DNA from: Sphagnum compactum | Taxonomy: Eukaryota > Bryophyta > Sphagnopsida > Sphagnales | Length of the DNA stretch: 64,000 bases | Direction: 5' to 3' | NCBI GenBank assembly: GCA_965153455.1 | Contig: OZ234501.1 | Coordinates: forward strand, 11,718,001 to 11,782,000 | Part shown: one piece after another, positions 38,459 through 49,646 of the stretch | Layout of the letters: each line of letters starts with the position of its first letter | How positions within the stretch are numbered: the first letter of the stretch is position 1 | Notes under the pieces: generated by a model | Told to the model about the DNA's origin: nothing | The model's input: only the letters and a program-made list of their open reading frames with translations | Databases searched by the model: none | Translations under genes and position numbers: made by a program

Positions 38459-38860
38459 AAGAAAGATGTTGCAGGAGTACTGGTGGAATTGGAAGTTTCT
38501 CCCGCAAGATCCACTGCACATCCACTACTCTCTCTCAGACACACAAAACGTTAGAAAGTTCTTCTGCCACAACAAAGTCCAAAAGCTTCGTCGCAGAAGA
38601 ATGGACCAACAGAAGAGAGCGCGTAGGCGCGCCCGCGAGCGAGCAAGCGAGCAAGCGGCACAGTCGTCGACCCCAGGTAGAGACAGACAGACAGACAGAC
38701 AGAGAAGATCCCTGGAAACAGCGGGTCACCGGGTCCCCCCTGCAACCGCGTCGCCCGGCCGGATCGGATCCGCTATTTCTCAGAAAGTCGAAGATAAGAA
38801 AGCACTACGTAGATAGAAAAAAAAAAAAAACCGAAAAAGTAAATTCTTAATTTCACCATT
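36519..38860. promoter_or_regulatory. Upstream region of the receptor kinase, rich in microsatellites
   Basis: This 2.3-kb interval upstream of the minus-strand kinase is less AT-rich than the spacers. It holds (CAG)n near 37250, (GAG)n near 37990-38025, (GAA)n near 38327-38343, (GT)n(GA)n at about 38413-38458 and (CAGA)n at about 38685-38702. The ORFs on both strands (for example plus 38344-38850) are low-complexity and unconvincing. It probably contains the promoter and a long 5' leader, but no transcription start can be fixed. Confidence 0.4.
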
Positions 38861-41464
38861 TTACTTACCTCTTGTAAGCGACGATTTGGGGACCTAGTTA
38901 GATTCTAACCCTAGTTTGTTAGTGATTTTATTTTGGGACCTCAATTTGGTATACCCTACCATTACCCTAACAACACCTAGGTTAGTTGGGCACTAATTAA
39001 TTAGTTTTTGGAATTTGAAATTTTCATATATATATATATATATATATAGATAGATGCTTTCTAAAATGCCAAAAATTTTATTGAATTTCTCAAGTGCAAA
39101 AGCTTCATTATTTAGTATAATTGCTTGCTTGACTAGTAAAAATTATTTTTATTTAAAATTGCCAACATAATTGACAAATTAATTAATTAATTATTAAGCA
39201 CCTTGGTGTCAAATTAGCATTGGTTGTACTATAATTTACCCTAGGTTAGCTTATCCTAGCTTGGGTTGTGATGAATTTTTGGGACCTAAAATTGTGCACC
39301 CTAGAGTACCAATGCCATTTTATTTTTATTTTGGGTGGGGGGGGGAGGGAGAGTGGGATCAATTTTGTGATATAGCCAAACTAGTGATCATCCATAATAA
39401 GATTTAGCCAAATTTGTCGTAACAAATGGGGGGTACCTAGTTTTGTTTTGCCATTGAACCATTTGGTTGTTCGACCCTCACACAATTTGGCACTCACCAT
39501 CCAAAATTTATTTTACATATGTCAATTGATAAATAAATAATTAATTAATTAATAGATAGATAGATAGATCGATCGATCGATCTGGTTACACAATTTCATA
39601 AAGATCGGGCAAATTGTGGTACCTAGAAGATCATAATTCCGGCAACTATAGCGACCCAATTGATCTCAAAAATAAGAAATTATATTATTATTTGTTGCAT
39701 CATGTTGGCTTTTATAGTGTTTTTTTTGTTTGTTTGTTTTTTTTTTTTTTCCCCTCTCGTCCGTTGGCATGAAAACAACAACAACAACGAACGGTATTTG
39801 CTTGGTTCCATAAGTACATGTTTACGTGCTCTTTTTTCCATAGTGATGATGGTTCACGGGGTCATGAACATGTCTTCCTTCCAATTGCCCGCCCATTGCC
39901 TTCAACAGAAAATTCTACATAAAAATGGACAAGAGTGTCCCCATTCATCTTAAGAAAAGAAAAAGAAAGGTCAAGAGAAAAAAAGGAAAAAAAAAAGGCC
40001 CCCAAAATGAAGCAAAATTATTTTTTAAATTTTGGGGTAAAAAACTTTGGATCGTTTTTATTGGGCAGAAGTTTTTATTGGATCGTTTTTATTGGGCAGA
40101 ACTAAATTGGGTTAGGTCAATTTTTTAAGATGGGTAGTTTTTTTCTTCTGCCCAATTCTTTTAATTAAATTTATTATTACTATTATTATTATTATTATTA
40201 TTTTGGGGTGGGTGGCAACAATGCAACAAGAGGAAAGAGAAGTAAGTAAATATGAAAAATAATTGTGATTTTAAAATATAATAATTTCAATGATGGGATG
40301 ATGCTACAAGAATCTTGAGAAGCAACCGAGCAAGGTTTTCCGGGCACCCCAACAAACAACCCAAAAAAACCAATTTGTGAAATTGCTGAAAATTCTGAGA
40401 AAATAATAACACCATGCCCAAAAAATAAGAAATGAGCTTCATTATTTAGTATAATGCCTCATTTTTTAATTATAATTATTTTTACTTCCACAGATAAAAC
40501 CGACAGAAAATTAATTAATTAATTATTAGGCAACCTTGCTTCAACCAAACCAAACCAACCCCGGTATTAACTATGGTACCCAAATCTTCTCAAACACATA
40601 CCTAAAACCCCAAAAAAATTGCCAAAAAAATAAATAAATAAATAAATGACACGCCATGACTCGCCAACAAAAACAAACGCAACCTCCTCGATATTCCTAG
40701 CACTATGTTTTAAACCGACCGAGCGCGCAGAAGAAATTGTTGTTGTTGTGCCATTCGGCATCAAACAAAGTCTCTCCGTATGGGGAAGGAGACTATTGAT
40801 TTGGGCTCGAGGTTGTTTTTGTTTGGCTTTTCTTTGTTCCTTTTTCCACCCTTTTAAAATGCTAGTATATAAGTCAATTGGGTTGTTCCTTTTTTCTCTT
40901 TTGGGCCCCTCTAATTTTCATGTAATTTAGGGCTTGTTGCGTGGATTGGGTGGTGGGACAATCATAAGCAAAGTCGTCAAGAAGATTTTATTATTTTTTA
41001 TAGGGTTTTGTTTAGGGTTTTTTTTTAGGGTTTTTTTTTTTGTTTAGGTTTTTTTTTGCCCAAGTGAAGAAAGTCATTCACAACAAGTGGGGAAGTTTTG
41101 TTTTCGCAATGTTGGAATCCGCGTGTGGAAAGCTTAAATGTTGGTGTTTCGGTCAACTTGGTAACACACCAACAAGTAACCCCCAAAAACCCGGGCACTT
41201 TGGTGCTGGACAAATCGCATTAGGCGTATGGCAATATAGTCAAGCTGCGCCATGTGTGGCTCGGATCCAAGGGCTTTGAACAACTCAAAGAGCGTGCCAC
41301 CTTTCGGAAACCCTTTTTCATGAAAAGAATGCATTACTTTTTCTTTCTTTCTTTTGTATACAATAAGCATTATTATAATGCTTATTATATTGCATTATTA
41401 ATAATAATGCATTATTATTTGTATATAATAAGCATTATTATCTTCTTGTTGTTATACAATATTA
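38861..41464. other. AT-rich spacer left of the Helitron
   Basis: No gene seen. Contents: (TA)n near 39029-39048, a (TAAT)(GATA)(GATC) compound microsatellite at about 39538-39581, an isolated copy of the TTTAGCCAAATTTG repeat near 39405, and T-run-spaced TTTAGGGTTT words at about 41001-41050. An AT-rich, nearly palindromic block (ATAATAAGCATTATTATAAT) at about 41355-41440 directly abuts the Helitron insertion site. Confidence 0.5.
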
Positions 41465-42194
41465 CTAGTGGGTACCCGTGACCTTCGGACACTGTGAAGT
41501 CCCCCGGTTTCTTTAAACCAAGAGGGACACACACAAAGGCACAAAGCAACTATTTTTATTTTTATTTTATTTATTTTTTGTGACAAAAATTCGTTGAAAA
41601 ATCCTCCATGAAAACATACATGGTGAAGCGAGTTTTTTTTTTTAAAATTTGTAATTTTTATGTGTTTTCTGTTTTTATTTTGTATAATAAAAATAAAGTG
41701 TTTATTTTTCACTTTTATATTTTTGTTTATTTGGATGCAAGTTTGAAGTTTGGAGAAAGAAGACACACCTCATTCTTTTTCAAGTAAGGTTTTTCTTCAT
41801 TATTATAAGTTTTATTATTTATTATTTATTATTTATTATTTTGTTTCTTCATTTTTGTTTTTTTTTTTCAATTATTATTATTGTATTTCCCTTTCCTTGT
41901 TTTATTTGCATGGCACGGCACTGATGCAGTGCAACAATGATGACAATTGATGATCATTCCTGGTACGTTTGCAAATGAGGTTACAGGTATAGGCATGAGT
42001 CGTTGGGATGAGCCTACATGGTCACTTTATCTAAAATCCATTACATGCCTGGAAATCCTATGGAGGGAATGTCCCATTTCAGTCTAATGCAATCTAATCC
42101 AACCTATCCCCTTGGACGAAACCAAAACCCAAGCCCTGAAAAAAAACTGGGAGTCCAAAGGAGACCCCAAAGAACCTCATACCCACAAGAAGAA

Positions 42195-45100
42195 TCACTG
42201 CAGCACCTCACGGTAGACCACATTACTGGTGTAAACGCCAGCAGGGGCCCCATTCAAAGTCGCCTTGCTGCCACCTCGGACCAGCACCCGGACGCCCCAC
42301 CGTGAGCCGCACCGAGAGAAAGCCACATAAAGTTGCCCATGGCAAAAAACAGGCTTGGGCAGGTACACCCCCACTGTCTGCAATGTCTGCCCCTAGGCCT
42401 TGTTGATAGTCATGGCAAATGCGGGCCACAACGGGAACTATCGTCGGCGGAGAGTAAAAGGCATCCTTTCCGTGTCAAAGGGAGTGATGCTGAGGCGGGG
42501 AATGAAAACGCGTCTGCCCTTGTCCGGTCCTGTGGCAATCTCACCATCAATTATGTGCTGCATCAGCTTGACCACAATAAGCCGAGTGCCATTTGCAAGG
42601 CCGCCCGGCATATTCCGCAGTAAAATCACCGGGTAGCTTTCCTGCAGGGTCAAAGTGTGGGGTGGCACTCCTGACATGCTGAGGGAGTTTAGAAACTCGG
42701 TGGGGTAAACCCCTCTCTGTTCGCCTTGCACAACAGAATCAGCGCTGTGGTACGTGCGGCGCTATGCAAGTGGGCCGTCAGGTGTGGTGAGGTCAAACCG
42801 ATTCATGATGGCGGTGTTGACGTTGTCAACGTCCTCGTTCAGAGGAGTTAAAATGGCCCTCTGAATGATGTGCTCATTGCGTGACAACAAGTCTGTGAAG
42901 CGGCCAAGGTCGCCGTAAACTTCATCCACCAGGCTATCAATGGTGTCACCCTGGCAGCACATGTCTTCTGGGATCAAAACAGCCTCCTCCCCAACCTCAG
43001 GAAAGACTTGCTCTGTGCCCTCCCCAATGCGCTGCAAGTAATCTGCCCAAGCTTGCTATTGTTGGGCATCGGCCGCTGCATTGGCTTCGCCCTGTGCCAA
43101 AAGCCTCTGAACACGCATGTTTTCATGCAGCTGACGCACTTTAACACGGTGCCAAAGGACTGCGGACCTCTTGAGACTGGCATCCACAATCTGGCCTCTC
43201 GTGCCCCGAGGAACCACAGGCAATATCTGCCTAAAATCACCTCCCATGACAACAACCTTGCCCCCAAAAAGCATGTCCTTTAAGGCAGGGTCAACAGCAC
43301 CCATAACATGCTGGAGCGTGCGATTCATAGCCTCAAACACATGCTTGTGGGCCATGGGTGCCTCATCCCACACAATGAGGCGTGCAGCCCGAATCAAAGC
43401 CGCTTGTGGACTGTTCAGGGGAACATAGCAAGCAAAGGAGCCACAAAGGCCTGCTACGAGAATTTTGAAACGTGAATGAGCTGTGCAGCCGCCCTCCAAA
43501 AGCAGGGCTGCAATGCCAGAAGATGCCATCGACAACGCTATGTCACCAGTACAGCGCACCCTGCTGAGTAGGCACCCGTAGAGGAAAATCTTGCCAGCCC
43601 CTCCCAGCCCATCAACAAAAAAGGTTTTGTCCACTGGCCTGGGGTCATGGACCGCATCAATGACATTGTCGTAAATGGAGCGCTGGTGCTGATTTAGCAA
43701 AGGCACATCCCGAGCAAGTTGCTGAGCTTGCCGCGTCACATTGTACCTGGCCCGCTCCTCGGATACAGCGACGTCCCTTAGGGCAACTAGCTGTGCAAGG
43801 ATAGGCAGCTCAAAATCCTCTAGGGTTTTCCCCCCTTGGGCCTGTAGCAGCTGCTCCACTTCCCGCAAGCCCTGGTCAAGGATGGCCTGGTCCAGCTGTC
43901 GGTTGGGCGTTACCTGCGCGACGCAATCGGGGGCGGGGGGGGTTATAATCTAGAAAGGCATAGTTATTCATGCTTACAACAGGCAAGGAAATCTTAAATA
44001 TGTGGTAAGACTCATTAAATGAAACGTGCGGAATGATGTTGAGGGATCAACTTTCTAGTACATTGAATCCAACAATCGGCCATTCAATAGAGAAATTTCC
44101 AGGCAGTAGTTCAAAGAAGACAGTAGAGCACAACTTATACCATCACAACCCAACGAAAGGGAGGCTTGCAATATACATTTCCTTTGTGGAGGCCTTTTGC
44201 CCACTCACCTGGCGTGCTTGGTGCAAGAAATCCTCCGTAAGGGCTCCCTTATGCCTGTCCCACAACCGCCCAGGATTGGTGACGTTGTTGTAAATCAGCA
44301 GGTTGGCAAAAAGCTGCCTCAAGCTTCTGGGCAGTTGCATGCTAGCAGCTTCTGAAAGGCACTGGTCCCATTCAGCATCATCTTACAGCAAGCCACGTGC
44401 AAGGCAGGCAGCTTTAAAAGTGGGGTGCACAACTGTGGTAGGCGTGTGGGGCCGGTGGGTAGTTCTGAGGTCCTCAAAGCATGTGGCCCCTGCAACGTGG
44501 GTAAGCAAAACTCGCAGATAATAACGTTCGCCCTCTGAGGGTTGCACAAAGTACATGCGCCCCACAGTTCCCAATGTGACATGATTGTTTCGGCCTGCAC
44601 CCCGCCGCCCCGCTACCCTTTTTCGGAGGTGCCACGCCTTTTTGGATTTGCTCCACACAGCGATTTCGGGATAATCAGGGTACAGTGTGGTCAGCGCAGC
44701 AGGCAGTGGCGGTGCAGGGTCGTTACTGTTGCGAGCCAAAGTGGCTACAGCCGCGTATTCAGATTTGGCCTTTCGGTTGAAATCACACCACCCAGTCAAA
44801 GTGGTGGAGTTGTTGCGCATCATGGCTTCCCCAACTGTGGTCCCTTCAGGAAAGTAAGTGGTCTGCTCATTAGGCAGATGAACAGCCAAGCGATAAACAT
44901 TGGGGTGCATGCCGTGCAAGTCAAAGGCAAAAAGCCGATGGCAAACTTTGCTGGCATTGACATATCGCCCATCGAGGTAATTTTGGACTTCATCCCAAGC
45001 GGCAGGCACATTGTTCCCATCGACCCCACCTGCAGTCGCCTGAGGCGCTGCAGCCGACAAAGCCCCAGCTTCCGGCTGCACCACTGCCAAAGCACAGTCG

Positions 45101-48100
45101 TGACCCTTGTAAACATACTTGTAAAGGTATTTCACAGCCGTGATGGAGCTGCAGACCTCAACATTGATGTGGCACTGGTACCGCATGGTCAGGTAGGGGT
45201 TGTACGGGACGACCCAACGGTTGTCAAAGACAAAGCTTGAGCTGCAAGGGGGAGGGGGCAACAACAAAAAGTTGTCAGTCACCTTGGCGTCCCTTTCTCG
45301 CAGGTTTGGCTTCACCCTTCTTTCACATCATCATGCTTGAGGTGAAGTTTGGGACGCCTAAGAATCTAAAAGAAATGAGTTTCCAGGGCAGACTCAGACA
45401 CAAACACTTATGGTTAGGTGCACAGGACAGCAACTCACTTGCCAAATTTCCAACAGCTGGACTTACGTGGGGTGGGTGAAGGTCCTGTCGTCGTCCCGTC
45501 GCCGGTAAGTTAGGTAGCAACCGGTGGAGTCCTCAATTTGGGGCTGGAAAGTCTTGGGATAACCCTTGCTGCAAGCCCCATTCACCATGCAAGGACATGA
45601 GGGATGTAAGGCCCCACAGGGCCCATGCAACATGCGAGATGTCACAATGTTGTAAAGCTCGGGGTGGGTGGATTTGTCTGGAAGCTCGGCACACACGATC
45701 AGGTCATAATCGTTGTTATCACGCGGCTTGTCCTGGCTATGTAGAATGATCAAAATGTGACCATGCGGCAAGCCCCGCTTCTGCCATTCTACCACATGGA
45801 TGTCCGTCACCACAGTGCCCAAAACACCATTCTGCAAAAGGTCTTTGAGGAGGGCATTGAGCTTCATGTTGAACACCCTGGATGTCAAGTCAGGGCGGTC
45901 GTTGGCTTCCTCCCCAGGCCTCAGCTCATGCAGAATCTCTGGCCAATTTGGGTTGCACGTCATGGTTATGAATAGGTCGGGTTTCCCAAACTTTCTGACC
46001 AAGGCCATGGAATCCTGGTAGAGCTGGTTCATGTGGCGGGGGCTACCAGCAAAAGTGGCTGGAAGGACCACCATGCGCCCAAAGTTGGTGCTGTTAGCCC
46101 CGTCTTGTTGCATGGCATCTACCATTCCTTTATATTGGTCAGCACGCAGGGTGGTCTGGTTGAGGCGCACCCACTGCAGCCGCTGCCCCTCAACCTTGGA
46201 ATACTGGTCAACCACCCACTCTTGATATAACCTTTTGCCATAAGTGAACGTGCTGTCGGTGGGAGGGTTACGGTCATGCATGAAATAAACCGCGTATTCC
46301 CTGGCAGTAACCTTGCGAGCGATGCGCCCTGCGGCAGCTACTCTGCCTCGGCCCCTACCCCTACCATAGCCCCTGCCCCTACCCCTACCCCTACCTCCAC
46401 CATGCCCAGGGTCCACTACCGGCTCCGCATCAGGCTGCTACTCATCTTCAGATGACTGCTGTTGCTCGTCCTTAGAGCTTAGCCCATCCACAACCGCAGG
46501 GGTAGCGCCAGTAATATTTGGGTGCCAACCGGGCTCTCCGTGTGGGTGGAACAGGACAAAATGCAGAGGGTCATAAGCATAGTGGGCATCACTAATCCTC
46601 CATAACCCCCCTAGCCCGCACCCTGATGTCTCGTGGATTACTACCTTCAGGGTCACCGTCTAGGTCACCATCGCCTGTGAGCAGGCACAAAAGGGAAGAC
46701 AAATCAGGCACAGCCAGGACAATTGCTTAGATGATGGAAGGAACATGCTGTCGAGGAACGTAGCAATTAGGACGGCCAGCATCATCAAAAACAGCACAAA
46801 ATGGGGCACCAAAAAGCAGCCATGCAGCCACCCCATTCACTCACCTGGCATCAGGTCGGCCACCTCCCTGGATGTGGGGGCGTTGTAGCGGCGGCAGTCA
46901 TCGTTGCCATCAACACGGATGACAATCTCATAGTTAGCCAGGTCTTGAGGGGGCAAATCCATGGCCTGCACAAAGCGTTGAACATAGACATTGCTCCCCA
47001 AAAGCATCTGCTGCAGCTCCTGTAAAGTAAGACGGTCCATGACACACTCCCAAGCTCCTAGTGGACCCACTTGAGGGTCCAAGTATGTGGCAATGTGGAA
47101 GGAGTTGGAACTTGGAGCACGCTCCCGACTTCTAGCACTAGAGGGGGGGGTGAGAGGGGTGTGCTAGAAGTCCCGGGATAGACTAGGAAGAGTTGACAAG
47201 CTTCACTCACTCACACGGGCCTGCATGGAACCACACAAAGTGGTTAGTGCAAAGTTGGAGCACCCTTGGTGCTAGGACGAGCCACGGGCAACACGGACAC
47301 ACAAGACTCACCACGGCCCGGACTTGGGGGAAGCCACCACCTTCCCCCTTATAGTATACTTTGCAGCTCTCCACGGAGGCTACATCCAAATGGCTATTTT
47401 TCCCGGGATTCCCGAGTGGGAGTCCCGAAATCGCGCCAAATGGGACTCCGCGACTTTGGAGCCCCATAACTTTGCGGGCAGACCTCGGATTGCGATGCGG
47501 TCTATAGCAAAGTTGTAGATCTCGTCGAGACCTTTTCAACGGTATGTCGCACGTCCTCTGCAGCCCAGTATTTCGGGTCGATTCCCGACTTTTAGTGGTC
47601 AAGAGTCAAAACTGGCAGACTCCTGGAAATTCGACTCCCGACCCTTCTTTTGGCCATAACTTGTGTTTCAGATGTCCAAATGAGCAATGCGAGCCCATTT
47701 TAGATATCTACGCTTCAAGAGCTTTCGAATGATATAAAGAACGCCAAAAGACATTGAGGTTTGACACCTACAATTGCTCTCTGAAGTTTTGAGAGTCCAC
47801 CGGGACTCCATCTCCCAAAGTGGGAGTTGCCTTGGGAGTGTGAGTGTTCACTCCCTCACACTCCCTCACACTTTCTTACACTCCCGGGAGTGTGATGTGA
47901 TTCCCGAGCTTTCTCTTGCCTTGACTCCCGGGCTTCCTCTTGGTTTAATTCCCGGGCTTCCTCTTGGCCCGCAACCTTGTAACCCCTTTGCCTTTGGTCC
48001 GGGGCCCAAAACTAGGGTTGCGACAGTCCAGGTCTACGTTGCCCTGACCGAGAGCAGCAAAACGGGCAGCAGCCTGAGCATCCGCATTGTTTATGATATA

Positions 48101-48904
48101 CAGCTGGGCAAACTGATGGGGGTTCCCTTGAGGAGGTGCCAACGGCCCCAGCAAATGATGCACAGCGCCCCTTATGGCAATCATACTGACCCCATCTGCG
48201 GGTGACTGGATGTTAATGCCAGAGGAGGCCATCTGCAAGGAGGAATTGTATTTCCTTATGTGTTTGCGAAAAGATACAGTGGTAGGGGGGACGCGTGCAC
48301 CAGGGGCAGGCTCAGAAGTGAGCAAGTCCCGCAATGGTTGAGGAGGAGGAATGGGGAAGAGGGCCTCACAGCTGCAAGATCTGCCTTTAGCACAGCAAAG
48401 GTCTGCGTGTCCCCGGGAAGCCTCATGAGGCCAAATCATAGCTTGGCACTGCTGGCACTTAGCTGTCCTACCCCCTATGTCAAGCACCGGAACACTGGCC
48501 TCATCAAATTCTGAAAGGGGGACGCAGGCTGTTGTGTGCAAATCTTGCTGACCCCGCGCCTGCCAGTGCCGCTCGCGGACGCGGTCCCGCTGCTGCTGGT
48601 GTGTAAGTCGAGCACGGGCCTCTGCCTGTTGCTCGCGGTGGCGGGCCCGCTGCTGCTACCGCTCCTGGTCTGTCAGCCAGGCACGGGCCTCGGCGTGCTG
48701 CTCGCGGTCGTGGTCCCGATGCTGCTGCCATTCCTGGTCTGTCAGCCGGGCACGGGCCTCTGCGTGCTGCTCGCGGTCCCGCTGCTGCTGCCGGGCTGCG
48801 GTGGACATGCGATCCAGATAGTTCCGCTGGCGGTCAGCGATAGATAGCCTATTCCTGGAGGCGTCGTTCACAGCAGCCGCAGCACTAACAGACGCAGCAG
48901 ACAC
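42195..48904 (-). pseudogene. Helitron Rep/helicase (RepHel), multiply disrupted
   Basis: Minus-strand coding blocks are 48904-48026, 47081-46845, 46674-45467, 45241-44209 and 43913-42195, separated by one LTR insertion and three GT-AG introns. In order they hold an N-terminal Gln/Arg repeat region (RLTDQEW...HAEAR), an N-terminal Helitron domain, a GRGRGRG stretch, and the HUH Rep domain with PHGHI (about 45757-45765) and the two-tyrosine NYLDGRYV (about 44961-44982). A Pif1-type helicase follows, with Walker A GLGGAGKI, Walker B VWDEAPMA and GDFRQILPVV, ending VVYREVLQ and TGA. It would nick and unwind DNA for rolling-circle transposition. Breaks: in-frame TAG at 48656, 46438, 43056, 42762, 42438 and 42393, TAA at 44383, a frameshift near 46610, and Thr to Ile in Walker A (codon 43587-43589). 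The HUH and Tyr residues survive. No product can be made. Confidence 0.92.
47082..48025 (-). mobile_element. Solo-LTR-like insertion (944 bp) inside the Helitron gene
   Basis: The insertion is flanked by perfect 5-bp direct repeats GTCCA (47077-47081 and 48026-48030). Removing it plus one repeat rejoins the Helitron reading frame exactly (codons for D-L-D-P-Q). On the minus strand it starts TGTCGCAACCC, has a TATA-like CTATAAGGGGG near 47345-47357 and downstream a transcript-like region. There are no internal retrotransposon genes, which fits a solo LTR left by recombination. It contains many GGGAGT/ACTCCC words. Its 3' end reads ATACT, not the usual CA, so the LTR ending is atypical or mutated. 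It is a younger event than the Helitron gene's origin. Confidence 0.75.
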
Positions 48905-49418
48905 TGTTGATATGCAATGTGATTTCAGATGGCGATTCTCGTGTACATGTTCTACATGTCAAAATATGTTGAATTCATGGATACTGTAAGAGCTTCATCC
49001 TTTTAAGTTACTTGTTGCTTTATTTCAATTTTGAATCTGGTGTGTATCATCACCATGTGTCTCTCTTCAGACCCTGTCTCCAAGACAATGCCAGTGTTGT
49101 TGTTGCTTTGCATCTGAGCTCCACTTTGAGGTTGCTTGAGGGTTTGCAACAATTCACAACAACATGCAAGAAATACATGTGGACGTTGAAATCATGCACA
49201 CAGAAACCTTCTAGCACATTGAGAGGCAGATCGATGAACATGCGAAACTCTAAGTACCAATTTCTCTTATTGGTCCTTGTGGTCACCTGGCATTTCAAAT
49301 GATGAGATGTGCAATGGGATTTTTAGCCTTTGAGGTTTCTCGCAATTAGGAATCACAGCATCAGTTGGACATTCCTGTTGTAGTACAGGCTGTGGAATTT
49401 ATGCCTCAAAGAACTCAC
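48905..49418. other. Helitron internal segment of unknown origin
   Basis: Contains the retained intron part of the ATP synthase fragment next to 49418 and a stretch (49012-49302) open on both strands with no domain I know. It may be further captured host sequence. Confidence 0.35.
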
Positions 49419-49646
49419 CTGCCTAGAGAGCACTGTTGTGGCATCAAGATGAGCAAAGGTAGTGGCGGGGGCAGGGTCTGTAAGATCATCAGCTGGCACA
49501 TAAATGGCTTGCACTGATGTAATAGAGCCCTTCTGGGTGGTAGTAATCCGCTCTTGCAGCCCTCCCAGATCTGTTGCCAAAGTGGGCTGATAACCGACAG
49601 CAGATGGAATACGCCCTAAAAGAGCAGACACTTCCGAATTGGCCTG
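49419..49646 (-). pseudogene. Captured fragment of mitochondrial ATP synthase beta subunit gene
   Basis: The minus strand encodes about 76 residues of the F1-ATPase beta subunit without interruption: [19 protein letters not shown], then the [14 protein letters not shown] stretch, [14 protein letters not shown] and [15 protein letters not shown]. This is the middle of the nucleotide-binding domain. At 49418 it runs into GTGAGT, an intron donor, so the fragment is genomic and keeps part of the following intron. The rest of the gene is absent. It lies within the Helitron, upstream of and in the same orientation as RepHel, which is the classical position for Helitron gene capture. The intact parent gene, elsewhere in the genome, makes the catalytic subunit of mitochondrial ATP synthase. 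Confidence 0.9.

Noticed and set aside
38344-38850. Overlapping plus-strand ORFs as a gene
   Set aside because: Built on (GT)n, (GA)n and (CAGA)n microsatellites in two frames; no domain or conserved start.
40981-41060. TTTAGGG-like words as an interstitial telomere
   Set aside because: Only a few irregularly spaced words among T runs, no regular array; more likely drifted low-complexity sequence.
41908-41940. Alternative 3' end for the large Helitron near GGCACGGCACTG
   Set aside because: Similar to the small element's subterminal sequence but lacks the CTRR end and an A/T junction; the 41465 end fits better, though this remains possible.
44542-45240. Plus-strand ORF of 232 codons
   Set aside because: Antisense shadow of the Helitron Rep/helicase coding sequence.
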